DNA of 64,000 bases from Otatea glauca. Taxonomy: Eukaryota > Streptophyta > Magnoliopsida > Poales > Poaceae. Below, piece after piece: positions 12,701 through 24,544 of this stretch. The notes below the pieces were generated by a model that saw only the letters and a program-made list of their open reading frames with translations, was not told where the DNA came from and searched no databases. The DNA lies in contig CM070713.1 of the NCBI GenBank assembly GCA_036346275.1, positions 56,415,567 through 56,479,566 on the forward strand. Direction: 5' to 3'. Both the position numbers and the translations under genes were made by a program. The first letter of the stretch is position 1. Each line of letters opens with the position of its first letter.

Positions 12701-12823
12701 AGGCAATAACTTGAAATAAGCATAAATTCCAATAAATCCAGAAAAATCCAATTAAATTCCAGAAAATCACAAATGCACATTTAAGCAATAAAATAATATT
12801 TGGCAGATTTTTGGGATGTTACA
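9742..12823 (-). repeat. 5' LTR of outer gypsy element (3,082 bp)
   Basis: In minus orientation it begins TGTAACATCCC (12823) and runs to about 9742, where the terminal CA has decayed. It aligns with 2173-5307 across its length but with many substitutions and indels, so the two copies are old or from different subfamilies. It abuts unrelated Tat gag sequence at 12824. Confidence 0.85.
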
Positions 12824-14420
12824 GAGGCCGAAGCCCACCAAGCGCTGCACCGTCCCTGGTAGCGGCGCCTGTGGACTCGAGCGGGCGACGACGTCACCCC
12901 CTGTAGGTTCACAGCTCGTGGCAATGACCGGCTACGTGCCGGCCTCTGTCCACGACTTACTGGAGGACTCCTCTAGCCATGACTCCAGCTCCGACACGGA
13001 GCGCACTGCGGACGGACCGCACTCCTGCGAATGCAACATGGCGGGCGTAGTCGACCCGGCCGCAACCCCCGCGAGTACGGGAACTCTCGTCCGGCGCACC
13101 GATGCGCAGGGAGCGGAATATCAGCTCGAGCGCGCTGAACGCACCCAAGCTCGCCGCTCCGAGCTCTAACAACAGCGCAATGAGCTGGAGGCTCGAAGGG
13201 CCGAGCTTGACAAACTCCAGGCCGACCTGGAGCAGAGTCAGCCCAAGCCCCCACTCGCACCTGGCGCTGCACGCACACGCGCACGTTAGGTACACCACCA
13301 GCTGGTGGAGGAATCTGACGGCCTCCCATTCTTCCCCCACGTGAGCCAGAATGTGGCTGCAGCCGCGATGCCGCTTCGTGGCATCCCCGAGCCGGACGAC
13401 CCGGAGGCTAAGGCGACTTACAAGAACCTCAGGGGCTCGGGTGGAGCGTCTTCGCCGTGCGGCATGCGAACTCCAACTCCCACCACTCGGGCGCCTCCTC
13501 CAGCCGCCCAAGCCGCACCACCGCTCGGAACCGGCGGGGTCCGAGCAAAACGGCGACACAGAACGAGTGGCCCCTGGCTTCACGCACCCCGGTGCGCCAG
13601 CGCCTCAGCGACAACCACGACGTTTGCGCCACCCTCGAGGCGCGGAAAAAAGCAATGAACGAAGCGACCCGATCACAGGTCGTAAGATGCGGCCAGTCGG
13701 CGAACGATCGTAGCTCGAGCCCCCGATGGTCGGGACCACGGGCTTTTGTCGAGATTCGCTCGCGACTTCCTGCCCGAGTTTTGGGCGCCGGTCAACATAG
13801 CCAAGTACGAGGGCGACAAACCCGAGCGCTCGCTAGAAGACTACTGGCTCGCTTGCCGAGCGGGTGGAGCTACTGATGACCTCTTCATCATCCAGTACCT
13901 CCCCATCTACCTTGCGGACTCAGCTTGAGCCTGGCTTGAGTATTTGCCCTCGAAGACCATCCGGAACTGGGCCGACTTGAAGAACCTCTTTGTCGAAAAC
14001 TTCCGAGAACGCATACAAGCGCCAAAATTCTGGGACTGAAAAGCGCAAGCGGCGTGGGGAGACTCTCCGGGACTACATCCGGCATTTCTCCCGACAATGC
14101 AATGAGCTCCCCAACATTTCTGACACCGACGTTGTCGGGGCATTCATCTACGGTACCACCTGCAAAGCCTTGGTGCACAAGCTGGGCTGCGTCAAGCCCA
14201 GGACAGCCAAGGAGCTCCTGGACATCGTAACCAACCACGCCTCTGGCGAAGAGGCTGTGGGAGCCATCTTTGAGAAAGGAAAGGCCGAGCGAGAGCCCGG
14301 CGCTCAAACTGGCTCCCCCTTTGACCGCTCCGACAAGCGGAAGCGGCAAGGGAAACAAGGCCGTGAAGGCCACTTGGTGTATTGCCGACCATCCCGCCAA
14401 GCGGCGATACCACGGTAGCG
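12824..14420 (+). pseudogene. Tat gag, fragmented
   Basis: The N-terminal part has a serine/aspartate-rich stretch (DLLEDSSSHDSSSD, about 12955-13000) and then a charged coiled-coil-like part (ELEARRAELDKLQADLEQ, about 13180-13240). An in-frame TAA at 13167-13169 divides them. The capsid domain follows: FWAPVNIAKYEGDKPERSLE (13782-13842), FIIQYLPIYLADSA, a TGA, then KTIRNWADLKNLF, and LRDYIRHFSRQCNELP with GAFIYGT (14066-14155). These match the Tat Retrotrans_gag region. Confidence 0.75.
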
Positions 14421-14779
14421 CCCGACCACTTTCGAAGGCGATGGAAAGCCCATATCCGAACCATGGGTATCCCATCAAGTACAAATATCGGGGCATGCGA
14501 AGTCTGGCGCCTTCTCTCGGCACCCCCACATGCGTCAAGCGGGCAAGGAAGAAGCGGACTCGGCACCACGCGTTGAGGAAAAGAGGCGGGCCGAGTTCCC
14601 GAAACCGGCGGTGCCCTAATGATCTTTGGCGATGGCGTGCTACGCCAACAAGCGGCAGCTCAAACTACGCTTTCCGCGAGGTCCACACAATGACTCCGCC
14701 ATTCCCACGTACCTTCGGTGGTCGGAATCTCGATCACCTTCGATCGGCCGACCACCCGACTACATTCCGCGGCGAGAGA

Positions 14780-16500
14780 TATCCGCTGGTTGTCGACCCA
14801 TCGTGGGAACAAAGCGCTGACCAAGCGCTCATGGACGGCGGTAGCGGTCTCAACATCTGTATGTCGAGGCGCTTGCGCCATGGGGTCCCCGCTCGAGTCT
14901 CCGGCCTGAGCAAGCGCCCTCCACGGCGTCATCCGGGTCATGAGCTCACCGCTCGGCGGTCGACACTGCCGTCACTTTCAGTGGACAACTTCCGCGAAAC
15001 CCTCACCTTCGAGGTTGTAGACTTTCCGGTTCCTACCATGCCATCACAGGAGGCGTGCTACTCGCCAAGTTCATGGCGGTCCCAGGCTACACCTACCTCA
15101 AGCTGAAAATGCCATGGCCGTGGGAGTAATCACGTGGCCTCATCCTTTCGGCTTGCCTCATACTAACGACGGCAGCGATTGCGGTAGCATCGGCCGATTG
15201 CTCGCATCAGCCGAACTCACGAACCTCCGGAAGGAAACCTCTGAGTCCGCCCCCGACTCCAGCAAGTCGGGACCAGGTTCCTTCAAGTCCGCCGAAGACA
15301 CAAAGGAGGTCGCGGTCGATCTCGAGGATCCGTCCAAAATCGTGCGGGTTGGAGCCACGCAACCCACCAAATAGGAAAGCGCGCTCGTCGACTTCCTCCG
15401 TGCCAACCGAGACGTCTTTGCATGGAGGCCCTCCGACATGCCAGGAATCCCAAGGGAGGTTGCCGAGCACTCCTTGAACATCCGACCAGGCTCAGGGCCG
15501 GTCGCCCAACGCTTGCGCCGCTTCAACGAGGAGAAGCGCAGGATCATAGGGAGAGATCGCCAAACTTTTGGTGAGGGTTTGTGAAGAAATCGTCACCCCG
15601 TGGTAGCCAACCACATCCTTGTAAAAAAAACGGGCAATGGAGAATGTGTGTCGACTACGAGCTGAACAAGGCGTGTCCCAAGGACCACGTTCCTTTGCCC
15701 GCATCGACCAAGTCGCCGACTCCACCGCGGTGAGAATCCACGTCCTTTTTGGGCGCCTACCGGGCTATCACCGGATAGCGGTGCAGAGTCCGACCAGCTC
15801 GCGACTTCTTTCATCACTCCGTTCGACTCGTTCTATTACGCATGCGATGCCATTTGGTCTAAAAACACGGCGCTACATTCCGATGTATGCAAGCGTGCTT
15901 GATGACTGTGATAGGCCGTAACGTCGAGCGTCGTCGGCGACATCGTCGTCAAAACTAAGAAGGCCGATGACCTCATCGCGACCTAGAGAAACCTTTGCGA
16001 ACCTCCGGCGGTTTCGTATAAAGCTCAACCCCGAGAAATGTGTTTTCGGGGTCCCCAAGGGAAAGCTACTCGGCTTCATTGTCTCCGAGCGTGGCATCGA
16101 AGCCAATCGGGAGAAGATCTCGGTGATCATGAAGATGGGCCCGGTCGACAACCTAAAAGGAGTCCAAAAGCTAACAGGATGCTTGTGGCCCTGATTCGTT
16201 TTGTGTCTCGCCTCGGCGAGCGCGGGATGCCGCTCTACAAGCTGCTCAAGAAGTCTGATCAATTCAGCTAGACCCAGGAGGCTCAGGAAGCCCTCACCCG
16301 ACTGAAAACATTCCTGACCTCACCCCCGGTACTGGTCGCCCCAGTACCAGGAGAACCGCTGCTCCTCTACATCGCCACTACAACCCGGGTCGTCAGTGTA
16401 GCACTTGTCGTGGAAAGAGCGAAAGAAGGCCATGTGCTTAAGGTACAGCAACCAATCTACTTTATAAGTGAAGTACTCTCCGAGTCCAAAGCTCGGTACC
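14780..16500 (+). pseudogene. Tat protease and reverse transcriptase, fragmented
   Basis: The aspartic protease site appears as ALMDGGSGLNI (14828-14860), typical of Tat proteases. Reverse transcriptase resumes with DVFAWRPSDMPGIP (15410-15450), then a frame carrying RMCVDYELNKACPKDHVPLP (about 15640-15700). Later come NPEKCVFGVPKGKLLGF and the primer-grip-like GIEANREKI (16029-16120). The YxDD catalytic block is missing or scrambled around 15900. The RT-RNase H connection (KTFLTSPPVLVAPVPGEPL) lies at 16306-16365. Confidence 0.8.
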
Positions 16501-16771
16501 GCGAGTCTGGCTTGCTCTGTCACGGTGCTCATCACGAAGAGGAAGTTGATCCATTACTTCGATCGGCACCCCGTCTCCATGGTGACCTCATCACCGCTCG
16601 GCGAAATCGTCCACAACCGAGACGCCTCGGGAAGAATAGCCAAGTGGGCACTCAAACTCAACAGCCACGACATATCATACGTTCCCCGAACGGCGATCAA
16701 GTCGCGAGCCTTGGTGACCGTCGCCGAGTGGACCAAAGCCAGCGCCACTGGCGCTTCGAAGACCCAAATCT

Positions 16772-17170
16772 TGGACAATGTACTTCGATGGGTCCTATAC
16801 CAAGAGCGGCGCGGGTGCAGGAGTCGTCATTGTTTCCCCGCTCAGGAACAAGCTTCAGTACGCCACCCGACTGCTCTTCGATGCAACCAACAACATTACC
16901 GAGTATGAGGCCCTCATCAACGGTCTCCAGATCGCTGCCGACCACGGCGCGCGCCGAATCTATGTGCATGGGGACTCCAAGCTTGTCGTCGACCAAGTTA
17001 TGAAGGCTACGGAGCCCCGAGACGCTCGTATGGCCGCATACTGTTGGGAAGTGCGCAAGCTCGAAGAAAGGATCAAGGGTTTCGAACTTCACCATAGCTA
17101 CAGACACTACAACGGTGAGGCTGATTACCTAGCCAATCTCACCTCCAGTAGAGAACCGGTCCCGCCTGGG
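16772..17170 (+). pseudogene. Archaeal-type RNase H domain of Tat element
   Basis: The frame beginning MYFDGSYTKSGAG (16778) encodes a second RNase H. The first catalytic aspartate is in YFDGS, the glutamate in ITEYEAL (about 16900) and another aspartate in VHGDSKLVV (about 16970). HYNGEADYLANL (about 17105) gives the last conserved segment. This is the best preserved domain of the element. Such a second RNase H after the normal pol RNase H is the defining feature of Tat retrotransposons. Confidence 0.85.
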
Positions 17171-17309
17171 ATCTTTGTTTGCGATCTTCATAAACCATCC
17201 ATCATTTGGACTCGGCAGCGAGGCGGGCGACCAACTGTTGGGCCTTGGCCGCTCGACTACCGAGCGGTCAGACGTGGAATTGTCCGGGTCGGGGCCGCGA
17301 CGTGCTGAT

Positions 17310-18530
17310 GACCGATTCCAACTGGAGGAAGCCCTTCATCGATCGGTTGATCGACAGATCGCTCCCCATCGACTCAACCGAGGCCCAGCGCCTGGCTCGG
17401 CGGGCGAAATCTTTCGTCCTGGTCGGAAAAGACCTCTACAAGAGGAGTCCCTCTAGGGTCCTTCAGAAATGCGTTCTGGCCAACCAAGGGAGGCAGTTGC
17501 TACTCGATATCCATAGTGGTGTCTGTGGTCACCACGCCGAACCACGATCCCTCGTAGGAAAAGCCTTCCGACAAGGCTTCTACTGGCTGACCGCCGTGGT
17601 CGACGCCGAGCAAATCATTCGCACTTGCGACGGATGCCAATTCTTTGCCCGACAGACGCATCTTCCGGCGCAAGCCTTATAGACGATCCCCATCACGTGG
17701 CCATTCACGGTCTGGGGACTTGATCTAGTCGGGCCCTCCAAAAAGGCGCCCGGGGGCTTTACCCACCTCCTCATCGCGGTGGACAAGTTCACCAAGTGGA
17801 TAGAGGCCAGGCCAGTCGCCAGCATTACATCGGCGCAAGCGGCAAAATTCTTCCGCGACATCGTTTTTTGGTTCGGAGTCTCGAACTCCATCATCACCGA
17901 TAACGGGACGCAGTTCACGGGGAAGGAATTCCTCGAATTCTGCGATGACTTCAACATCCGCGTCGATTGGGTAGCCATGGCCCATCCGCGGACCAACGGC
18001 CAGGTCGAGCGGGCAAACGGCATGATCCTCCAAGGGCTCAAGCCGTAAATCTTCAGTCGACTGAAGAAATTCACGGAACGATGGGTGGCCGAGTTGCCCT
18101 CCGTCCTCTGGAGCCTGTGGACCACACCGACCCGGACGACCGGGTTTACGCTATTCTTCATGGTGTTCGGTGCTGAAGCTATCTTGCCAACCGATCTGGA
18201 GTACGGCGCCCCGAGACTTCAAGCCTTTAACGAGGCACGAGGGCTCGACTCACAACAAGACGCCATCGACCAGGTCGACGAGGCGCGTGATGTGGCCATT
18301 CTGCGATCGGTCATGTACCAAGAACACCGCGGACGCTACGATCGTCGATCGTATCTGGTCTTTCAACGTGGGCGACCTGGTTCTACGCCAGATTCACTCC
18401 AACAAAGACAGCCACAAGCTCTCCCCCCCATGGGAAGGCCCCTTCACCGTGGTGGAAGTCCTCCGACCCGCACCTTCGACTCAAGGATGCGGATGGCAAC
18501 GTCGTCTCCAACGCGTGGAACATAGAAAAG
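17310..18530 (+). pseudogene. Tat integrase, one frameshift or stop per domain
   Basis: The HHCC zinc finger spans HSGVCGHHAEPRS to CDGCQFF (17512-17646) and ends at a TAG (17680-17682). The catalytic core follows in the same register: VWGLDLVGPS (about 17710), ITDNGTQFTG (about 17895) and GQVERANG (about 18000), giving the D,D,E triad. A TAA at 18046-18048 interrupts it. Later fragments LEYGAPRLQAF and a VGDLVLRQI-like stretch near 18370 belong to the C-terminal domain. It would have inserted element DNA into the genome. Confidence 0.85.
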
Positions 18531-18655
18531 TTAAGGCGATTCTATCCCTAAACTCTTTCTTATCCTTCGCACCTTTTGCCCTTCCTTCGAGTCCACTGGT
18601 TCGCCACCTGGCACACTCAAGATATCTCGACGGCTCCAGAACCCGACCGCCATTG

Positions 18656-18755
18656 NNNNNNNNNNNNNNNNNNNNNNNNNNNNNNNNNNNNNNNNNNNNN
18701 NNNNNNNNNNNNNNNNNNNNNNNNNNNNNNNNNNNNNNNNNNNNNNNNNNNNNNN
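18656..18755. other. Assembly gap (100 N)
   Basis: Exactly 100 N characters are present. This is a conventional placeholder, so the true distance is unknown. Confidence 0.99.
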
Positions 18756-19311
18756 AGTTAATAGGATAGAGTTTACATCTTTATCTACCCTATTAACGAC
18801 TCGGATTACAACCGTATCTATCATATCTAAATATAAGTTCAACTTCCTTTAGGATATGTCCCCTTGCGCACTGCGCAATGGGTCCGACGCTGAGTATCTT
18901 CCGGCCTCCCTCTTGGGCCTGTCATGAGGGTACCCGGGTTCTTATATTCCACAGTGATATCCTTATATACCCAGAAGAGGGGAAGCCAAATGGTCCCGAA
19001 TAAATACAGACGTGGGAAGACGAAGCGGCCCTCACCAGATTTCGGAGCGGCCAAGAAGGCGTATGGTCAAGGGTTGTCAAAACCGCGCACGGCGCGTGCA
19101 ACGAAGTAATTAAAGGCCTCTGCTGGCAGAGATACCTCCCCGATCGGCTCTCCGACCTGCCCGGGGGCTCCAGCTACCAGATGCGCTCGAGCGCACCCGG
19201 TCGGAACCGGCCAACCAGGCCAGTCGGATCGGCCGACCAAGTCCGATCGCCGCACTCGGTCGGGTTTAACCAACCAAGCCAAAACCCTCGACCATATCTG
19301 ACGAACTCGCT

Positions 19312-19329
19312 CGGGGGCTCGGGGGCTAC
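19312..19329 (+). other. Polypurine tract of Tat element
   Basis: The tract CGGGGGCTCGGGGGCTAC immediately precedes the 3' LTR. The same tract precedes the related LTR at 63071 on the minus strand. Confidence 0.7.
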
Positions 19330-20218
19330 TAACGAGTACTCATACCATGGTTACCCCCAGCGGCCCAGAGTGACGAACGGGCTGCCCCAAGTCCGGCTCT
19401 GGCCAAAGGCCCCCACTAGGCCACGAAGGACACTCGTCCCCGACCAAACCAACCAGGGGGCGTCCGACCCCCGCCATAGGTCGAACTCCCCACAAGCTCC
19501 GACCAAGCTGAGGCGATCTCCGCCAAAGGCCGAGTGCCAGACCACCGTGGGCCGTTGGCCACCTGCCCCACAGACACGACAGCTCGGAAAGACCGCACGA
19601 GGGCAGGTGGCTCCTTCCCAAGGTAGCGAGGAGGTTGCCAAAGCCAAAACTCCAGTCTCATCATCCAGTCATGCGCAGTGTAAGGATGCGCTCCCTCCCG
19701 AGGCAGCACCGGAGCTAGGCATTGAGGCGTCAGCATCTGACGGACGTACAAGAAGGTAGGTGCGCCATTTCCCGACGACACGGAAAACTGCGCCACTCGA
19801 TGAGTCCACCGACCCGGCGTGGGGTAAGTGGACGCCAATCAAATTGTCAAGACCAAGGACCAGGACTCCTAGCCTAGGACACCTCATCCTTTCTTCTCCC
19901 AACTCCCCGTGTAACCTGCCCCCTCCGACTGTATAAAGGGAGGCAGGGTCCTCTGAGGAGAGGGAGAGAGACCCCCTTTTCTTAGTTCTTACTGGCAAGC
20001 TGTTCTGGCTCCCACGGGTTCGAATCCTTAGCTCTCGCTTGTAATACCGTGCAGTCATCTGCATCCGAAGCAATATAGCACCACCACACGAACTGGAGTA
20101 GGGACATTCGGCCCGAACAAGTATACATCTTGGGCTTCTTGAGTCTAACCATTCAAGGATAGGGAACGCGCGGCCCCTTGACTAAAAAATTCACTTGCCG
20201 GTGCTCGAAACACCGACA
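19330..20218 (+). repeat. 3' LTR of Tat element (889 bp)
   Basis: It starts TAACGAGTACTCATACC (expected TGACGAATACTC, as in the right-edge copy) and ends GTGCTCGAAACACCGACA. It matches the inverted 892-bp LTR at 62180-63071. A TATA box TATAAAGG at about 19932 marks the probable transcription start region. The following ACTAA (20219-20223) would be one side of its target duplication. Confidence 0.85.
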
Positions 20219-20988
20219 ACTAACTTAGTTGTTCATTTTGTTACAAGCACACTCCATGCGTTGCTTCAGTAGTTTCAACAGCAATTGTATCGCTGAATGC
20301 TGATCACTCCGCTAAAACCTGGTATGATAAGGACAGCGTGTCAACACAAACAATTAGTATCTGTGCAAGCTGGTAAGAGAATTTTTTTATATAGATCTAA
20401 TGCTTAAGAAAAGGATGATGGAAATCATTGCTTATCTATCCTGCTCTATGTGTTTTTTTATAAATCTAGCTCCTTTACGTATGCATTTGCAATTTTAGCC
20501 CATTCTCCATCACGGAAGGTGCGGTAGGCAACACGTCTCCCCTATCGCGCTCAGGGAGTGCCAAAGCTAGGCCACGCATCGGCAGAGACAGGCGGGCAAG
20601 GTGTGGGTGGGCGACTGTGAGGCGCAAGGCGACGGACGGGTGCGCCGTGGGAGGTTGGGCAAGCAAGCGGCAAGCGGGTGTGCGAGTGCAAAGGCATCAT
20701 TCCATGCCCAAATAGCTTGGAAGGAGCCCCTATCGTGGTGGGCCATGCCCTTCTCCAGCGGTTGACCAAGCGCTCGAAGTGCTGGTGGCCTTCTGTGCTT
20801 CCCGTACGCGGCATAGACAGGTGTCGCTTACCGCTCCTTTCGCGGTTTGAGAGGGAGCCAGATTTGAAAATTCATGTGCAAAAAGGCTATATTTGTAAAA
20901 AAAAAGAACGTAGAGGAGGCTAGATATGTAACGCTGAGGATGTAGTCAGGGAACATGGATCTCCTGATGATGTCCACTCTCCAGGTCC
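20219..20988. other. Spacer without recognisable gene
   Basis: This 770-bp stretch separates the Tat LTR from the CACTA end. I see no protein domain, RNA gene or clear repeat in it. Confidence 0.5.
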
Positions 20989-21215
20989 CACTACTACATA
21001 AAAATTCATCACAGACGGTCCTAAAAGGTGTTTATAGATAATTTTATGAACCATCTGTAAACATATGTCAGTGATGTCAACGGTGTATCACAGATGGTTC
21101 TTGAACCGTCTGTGAAACTCACATCACAGACGATGGTTCTTTAATAGAACCGTCTAAGGTATGTTACATGTCACAGACGATGGTTCTTTAATGGAACCGT
21201 CTGTGATATTATTTT
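20989..21215. repeat. CACTA terminal and subterminal repeats
   Basis: After the terminal CACTACTACA, six or more blocks alternate ACAGACGGTTC-like and GAACCGTCTGTGA-like motifs, forming small hairpins such as ACAGACGATGGTTC...GAACCGTCTGTGA. Subterminal motifs of this kind bind the transposase in En/Spm elements. Confidence 0.75.
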
Positions 21216-21349
21216 TTACTGCTGAATATTTTTATGTTTATTGACTAGCTTCAGGAAATGCTAGCCATTCCCTCTGAAATAAGCAAATTACACAGGTTAT
21301 ATCGCAAGCAGATTACACATATTATATTATAAGCAGATTACACACATCA

Positions 21350-21486
21350 CAAACTGATTATATCACAAATTACACAACCATTTCATAAATCAACTCAAAT
21401 ATTATATTAACCAACAGATCAGAAGCTGATTATATCACAGATTACACAACCATTTCAGAAATCAACTCAAATATTATATTAACCAA
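21350..21486. repeat. Direct tandem repeat inside CACTA element
   Basis: A unit of about 64 bases with CTGATTATATCACA, ACACAACCATTTCA and AACTCAAATATTATATTAACCA occurs twice, at about 21351-21414 and 21427-21486. Confidence 0.8.
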
Positions 21487-21539
21487 TGGAATGCGCAATT
21501 ACAATTCACACAAGTTTCATAAATTAACCAATATAATGC

Positions 21540-23130
21540 TCAAGTTTCACAAATTAGGCAGCATGGAATGTACCTTTTTGATGTATGACCTCACGCATCA
21601 AAAAGTCAGAGAGGTGTTCTCGAATTGCCTCCAGATGGGTCTTTTTCAACGCAGTTGCATCGCTGATCTTCTTTGTATCGACGAGGGTTAGCATGTTATG
21701 GCTAACGTAGAAGGCACATAGGTTATTTCCCTATCCCTGCTGGGCGCACTACGAAAATAGAGTTGGTTAGTTCCAAGGACATTATTACGGAGTGATATAG
21801 GATTATTGTGTAATAGCGGCTCCCGAAAAAAAAATCAAAATTGTGTTTCAGCTTCGATGCATCCTTGTGTGGCCCTTCACGAATTCTATACACTTTGAAC
21901 GCCCTATGTGATTCCAAAAAGTTAGCCTCAGCCATTCCATGAGCTACAGGAGAGTTATCTATGAAGGAAACATGATTACCTGTCGAGTAGTCTTTCGATA
22001 GACTTAAAGTCATGGCTGCCCTTATGTAAGGAATCAACGTAGCTAACCTATTTTTTTTCTTGGTTCAAATACAATTAGAACTCAATGAAACCTACATAGG
22101 AATGTTGCCATGGTTACTCAACCTAACTTTGAGTTGCGTGTAAAGTACAAATCAAAGTATAGCAGGTAGTGCAACACTTATGATAGGTTGTAGGGTAGAA
22201 GTATGTACTCTGCATCACATTGAGCCAACGTTTCCTCCATCACGCGATCCTCAACGTAACAAGAATTTTAATTCATTGTTTGCCTCGAGACTATGTGTGG
22301 GTAAAGGAAACCCACCGGTTCTTTGTTCCTTCTCACTTCAAGGATCATGTATCTATATACACAAAAGCAAGGAGTTATATGACATTTATTGGTATTACAC
22401 GAATGTATAGACCGTGATTGCACACGCTTACAATGTCCAGTATCTCATGAGCAAGGCGTCGAGGTTGAAGAGATTGAACAAGTCGTTGAAGTCGACCATG
22501 AAGAAGCACTCGGACGACTGGTTAAAAAGATGCTTATGCTTGAAGCTGATCGAGGTACTCGTTATGCGCTTTGCCGTCGATTTTTTTGCTTGTTCCATGT
22601 ACCAATCATGCAATCTAATAGAATCCGTTGAAAGTTCTTGTAGTCCCTCTTCCGTTACTAAAGGCTCTCCTAGTTTGAATTTCCGAGCCAACGGGGCAGC
22701 ATATTCATATTCCAGGTCCTTAATGATCTACTTGGATTTCCCCTTGTCACACTTTCCACTTTTGGTCGTCTTCACGGAAGAGGAGTGGGCACGAAGTGTT
22801 GTATCAGCCTGCACTGATGCTCTGGGCATGATAGCCGATTTGGTGGCTCGCTTCGGTGTAGCTGGTGGCTTTGGTAGCGCTGGTAGCTCCGCCGCACCAG
22901 GTGGATCATGTTCTGTATGTTGCTCTGGTGCTGGTGGACGGTCGTCGATGAAGATGTCCCTCTTGCACCTCTGGATGAATGTGTCAATGGCATCCCCTGG
23001 TATCATAATCTCGTTATTTGGGGGCATCTCTAGTGAGACAAGCTTGAAAGATTCATGTACTAGTCCACAACGACCTTCTCGTAACCCGACGCTACTAGGT
23101 GACCATGAACAATCGTCCCTTCACTGGTTG
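21540..23130 (-). pseudogene. CACTA Ulp1-like (C48) protein remnant
   Basis: On the minus strand, KFKLGEPLVTEE and IRLHDWYMEQAKK (about 22685-22580) then FNDLFNLFNLDAL (about 22480-22440) match the segment before the Ulp1-like peptidase in rice CACTA proteins. AEYILLPYNLS (about 22215) is the start of the peptidase core, where the catalytic histidine should follow, but a stop occurs there. A C-terminal REHLSDFLMREVI-like motif is near 21610-21575. Upstream, AGWKRVYPTSEGTIVHG and a proline-rich linker are seen between 23150 and 22730. Many stops and frameshifts are present. Confidence 0.65.
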
Positions 23131-23839
23131 GATACACGCGTTTCCAACCAGCCTGCAAGGGAAGAGAGCTATCAGCAAGCCTCACTTGGAGTTTGCACGG
23201 CGTGGCCTCCTACATAACAATACACAATTAGCTAAGACGTCCAACAGATTCTATCTACGAAGCATTCCAGATTACCTGGATGTCATCGATAACAAATTTT
23301 TCGTCGTATACGTCTATCTCAGGGGTGGACGCACAGCTGCTCCGCCGATGAGTGGAGCTAATCTGTGTCAGTGCTTCTGAGGCTTGCGCAGTCTGTGTGA
23401 GTTTGTCCATAGCCACCCTTAGCTCCCATATTTCCTTAAGGCTTCTTAGCTTTTCATCAAATTGCGCTTTTAGCCCTGCCTCAATTTGTTCCTAAGCTCT
23501 TACTTAATGGAAGTTACTAGCCGTTTCTCGCGCTCGACTTTGGCTCTTTTCCTACTCCGGTACATGCTGGAGTCATGTGAAAATCCCGTTTTTTAGAGAA
23601 CGAAAACACCCAAGACTCGCGTGCGACCAGGGTGCTCCTTGCTTCCCAAGGCCTTGATAGTACATCTTTCTCTTTGTCTGGCAGGAAAGAGGCTCGCGAT
23701 GATTCTAAACTCAACACAACCTACAAGAGCCTGGCATGTCCTGTCACTTATAATTATGAAGCAATTACAAACTATGTAGTTCGACATTTTACTAGGCATT
23801 GGAACACTTCCTCGTTTGCGGGGTTCCTAAAGGACATGG

Positions 23840-24520
23840 TGCCCTAAGACGTGGTATTTGACCTCGCTCTTAGCTAGTTTTGGGCACGTGGGTCTACGAT
23901 TGAGGCAAATAGCAGGGACCCCCCGTCAAAAGTGCTTCCTCGTTCTCCCTCCTCCATTGCTCGCTCTTGCCCGCATACCCAACAGTGCCGAGTCTGTGGG
24001 GGTGAGTGTTCTGGGCCTGGAGGGCCTTGAGCACTTTACTTTGATGCATGAATTCTTCTGTCGTCTTCATCTCAACAAATTATTGCCATACGACCTCGTC
24101 AATGAAACCATACTTATAGCATGGAGTCCTTTTCTTCTTGATGTAATTTGTGACAAGCGTGCTCTTGAAGTTCTTCCACGCTTTTCTCACCACTAGCAAT
24201 ACGTATCGTCGCACTAGGCGCACGGCGTCTTCCGGGATCTCAAACGATGCAAAAATTTCTATCACTATGTTGTTGCGCTCCTCGTCGGTCAGCGACTTTC
24301 AGGATGGACAGGTGATGGGATGCGTTCCCGTCCAACTATCTCGCACAAGCTCCGAAATGTGTTCACTGCTTTCAGAGGTTGGGTGGGGCCCCATTTTGCG
24401 GATTGACCACCGTGATGGAATATCGGCTCTAGGGCCTTTTATTTATGCCTTTTGGACCGCACCTTGGTTTTCCTATTTTCAATTCATCAGATCCATTCGA
24501 CAACGATGATTGAGGGGACG
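23840..24520 (-). pseudogene. CACTA transposase remnant (Transposase_24 / Ptta type)
   Basis: The frame 24265-24080 contains VRRYVLLVVRKAWKNFKS and CYKYGFIDEVVWQ. The next codons give a FVEMKTTEEF-like stretch and the diagnostic NTHPHRLGTVGYAGK with EQWRREREE (about 24015-23945). This order (W..FV, then N..PHR.G..GYA.K...W) is that of plant Ptta/En/Spm transposase, PF03004. It lies upstream of the Ulp1-like part, as usual in rice CACTA proteins. It is broken by stops below 23940. Confidence 0.7.
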
Positions 24521-24544
24521 TCATCTTTTGTTTTACTAGACGGT

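Larger units (their letters stand above)
5308..12823 (-). mobile_element. Ty3/gypsy retrotransposon with long LTRs, interrupted in integrase
   Basis: Reading right to left the order is 5' LTR, primer site, leader, gag, protease, reverse transcriptase, RNase H and integrase zinc finger, then the nested LTR at 5307. That is the Ty3/gypsy order. The remaining integrase and 3' LTR must lie left of the window. Family naming (RIRE3/RIRE8-like by long LTR plus leader ORF) is from memory only. It inserted into the Tat element that resumes at 12824. The target duplication on this side would be GAGGC (12824-12828). Confidence 0.85.
18531..19329 (+). mobile_element. 3' non-coding region of Tat element with assembly gap
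   Basis: No sense coding sequence is seen. The part from about 18955 onward resembles 63410-63090 read on the minus strand, for example a TATATACCC motif followed by GAATAAAT, so it belongs to the same family as the right-edge element. The stretch 18756-18960 next to the gap does not obviously match that copy and may be a separate insertion. A polypurine tract ends the region. Confidence 0.6.
12824..20218 (+). mobile_element. Tat-type Ty3/gypsy retrotransposon, 5' end displaced
   Basis: Plus-strand gag, protease, RT, a second (archaeal-type) RNase H, integrase, polypurine tract and 3' LTR are present in that order. The extra RNase H beginning MYFDGS is the mark of the Tat lineage (RIRE2-like in rice, by memory). 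Its 5' LTR and start of gag are not in the window because the minus-strand pair inserted at 12823/12824. Many stops and frameshifts mean it is inactive. An assembly gap lies in its 3' non-coding part. Confidence 0.85.

Noticed and set aside
12957..13583. 208-residue minus-strand ORF
   Set aside because: It is the reverse of Tat gag; the plus strand has the capsid motifs and this frame has none.
20005..20035. tRNA-like T-arm sequence GGGTTCGAATCC
   Set aside because: It lies in an LTR and no acceptor stem, D-arm or anticodon arm can be built around it.
22414..23217. 267-residue plus-strand ORF
   Set aside because: The opposite strand carries the CACTA Ulp1-like motifs; this frame is its shadow.
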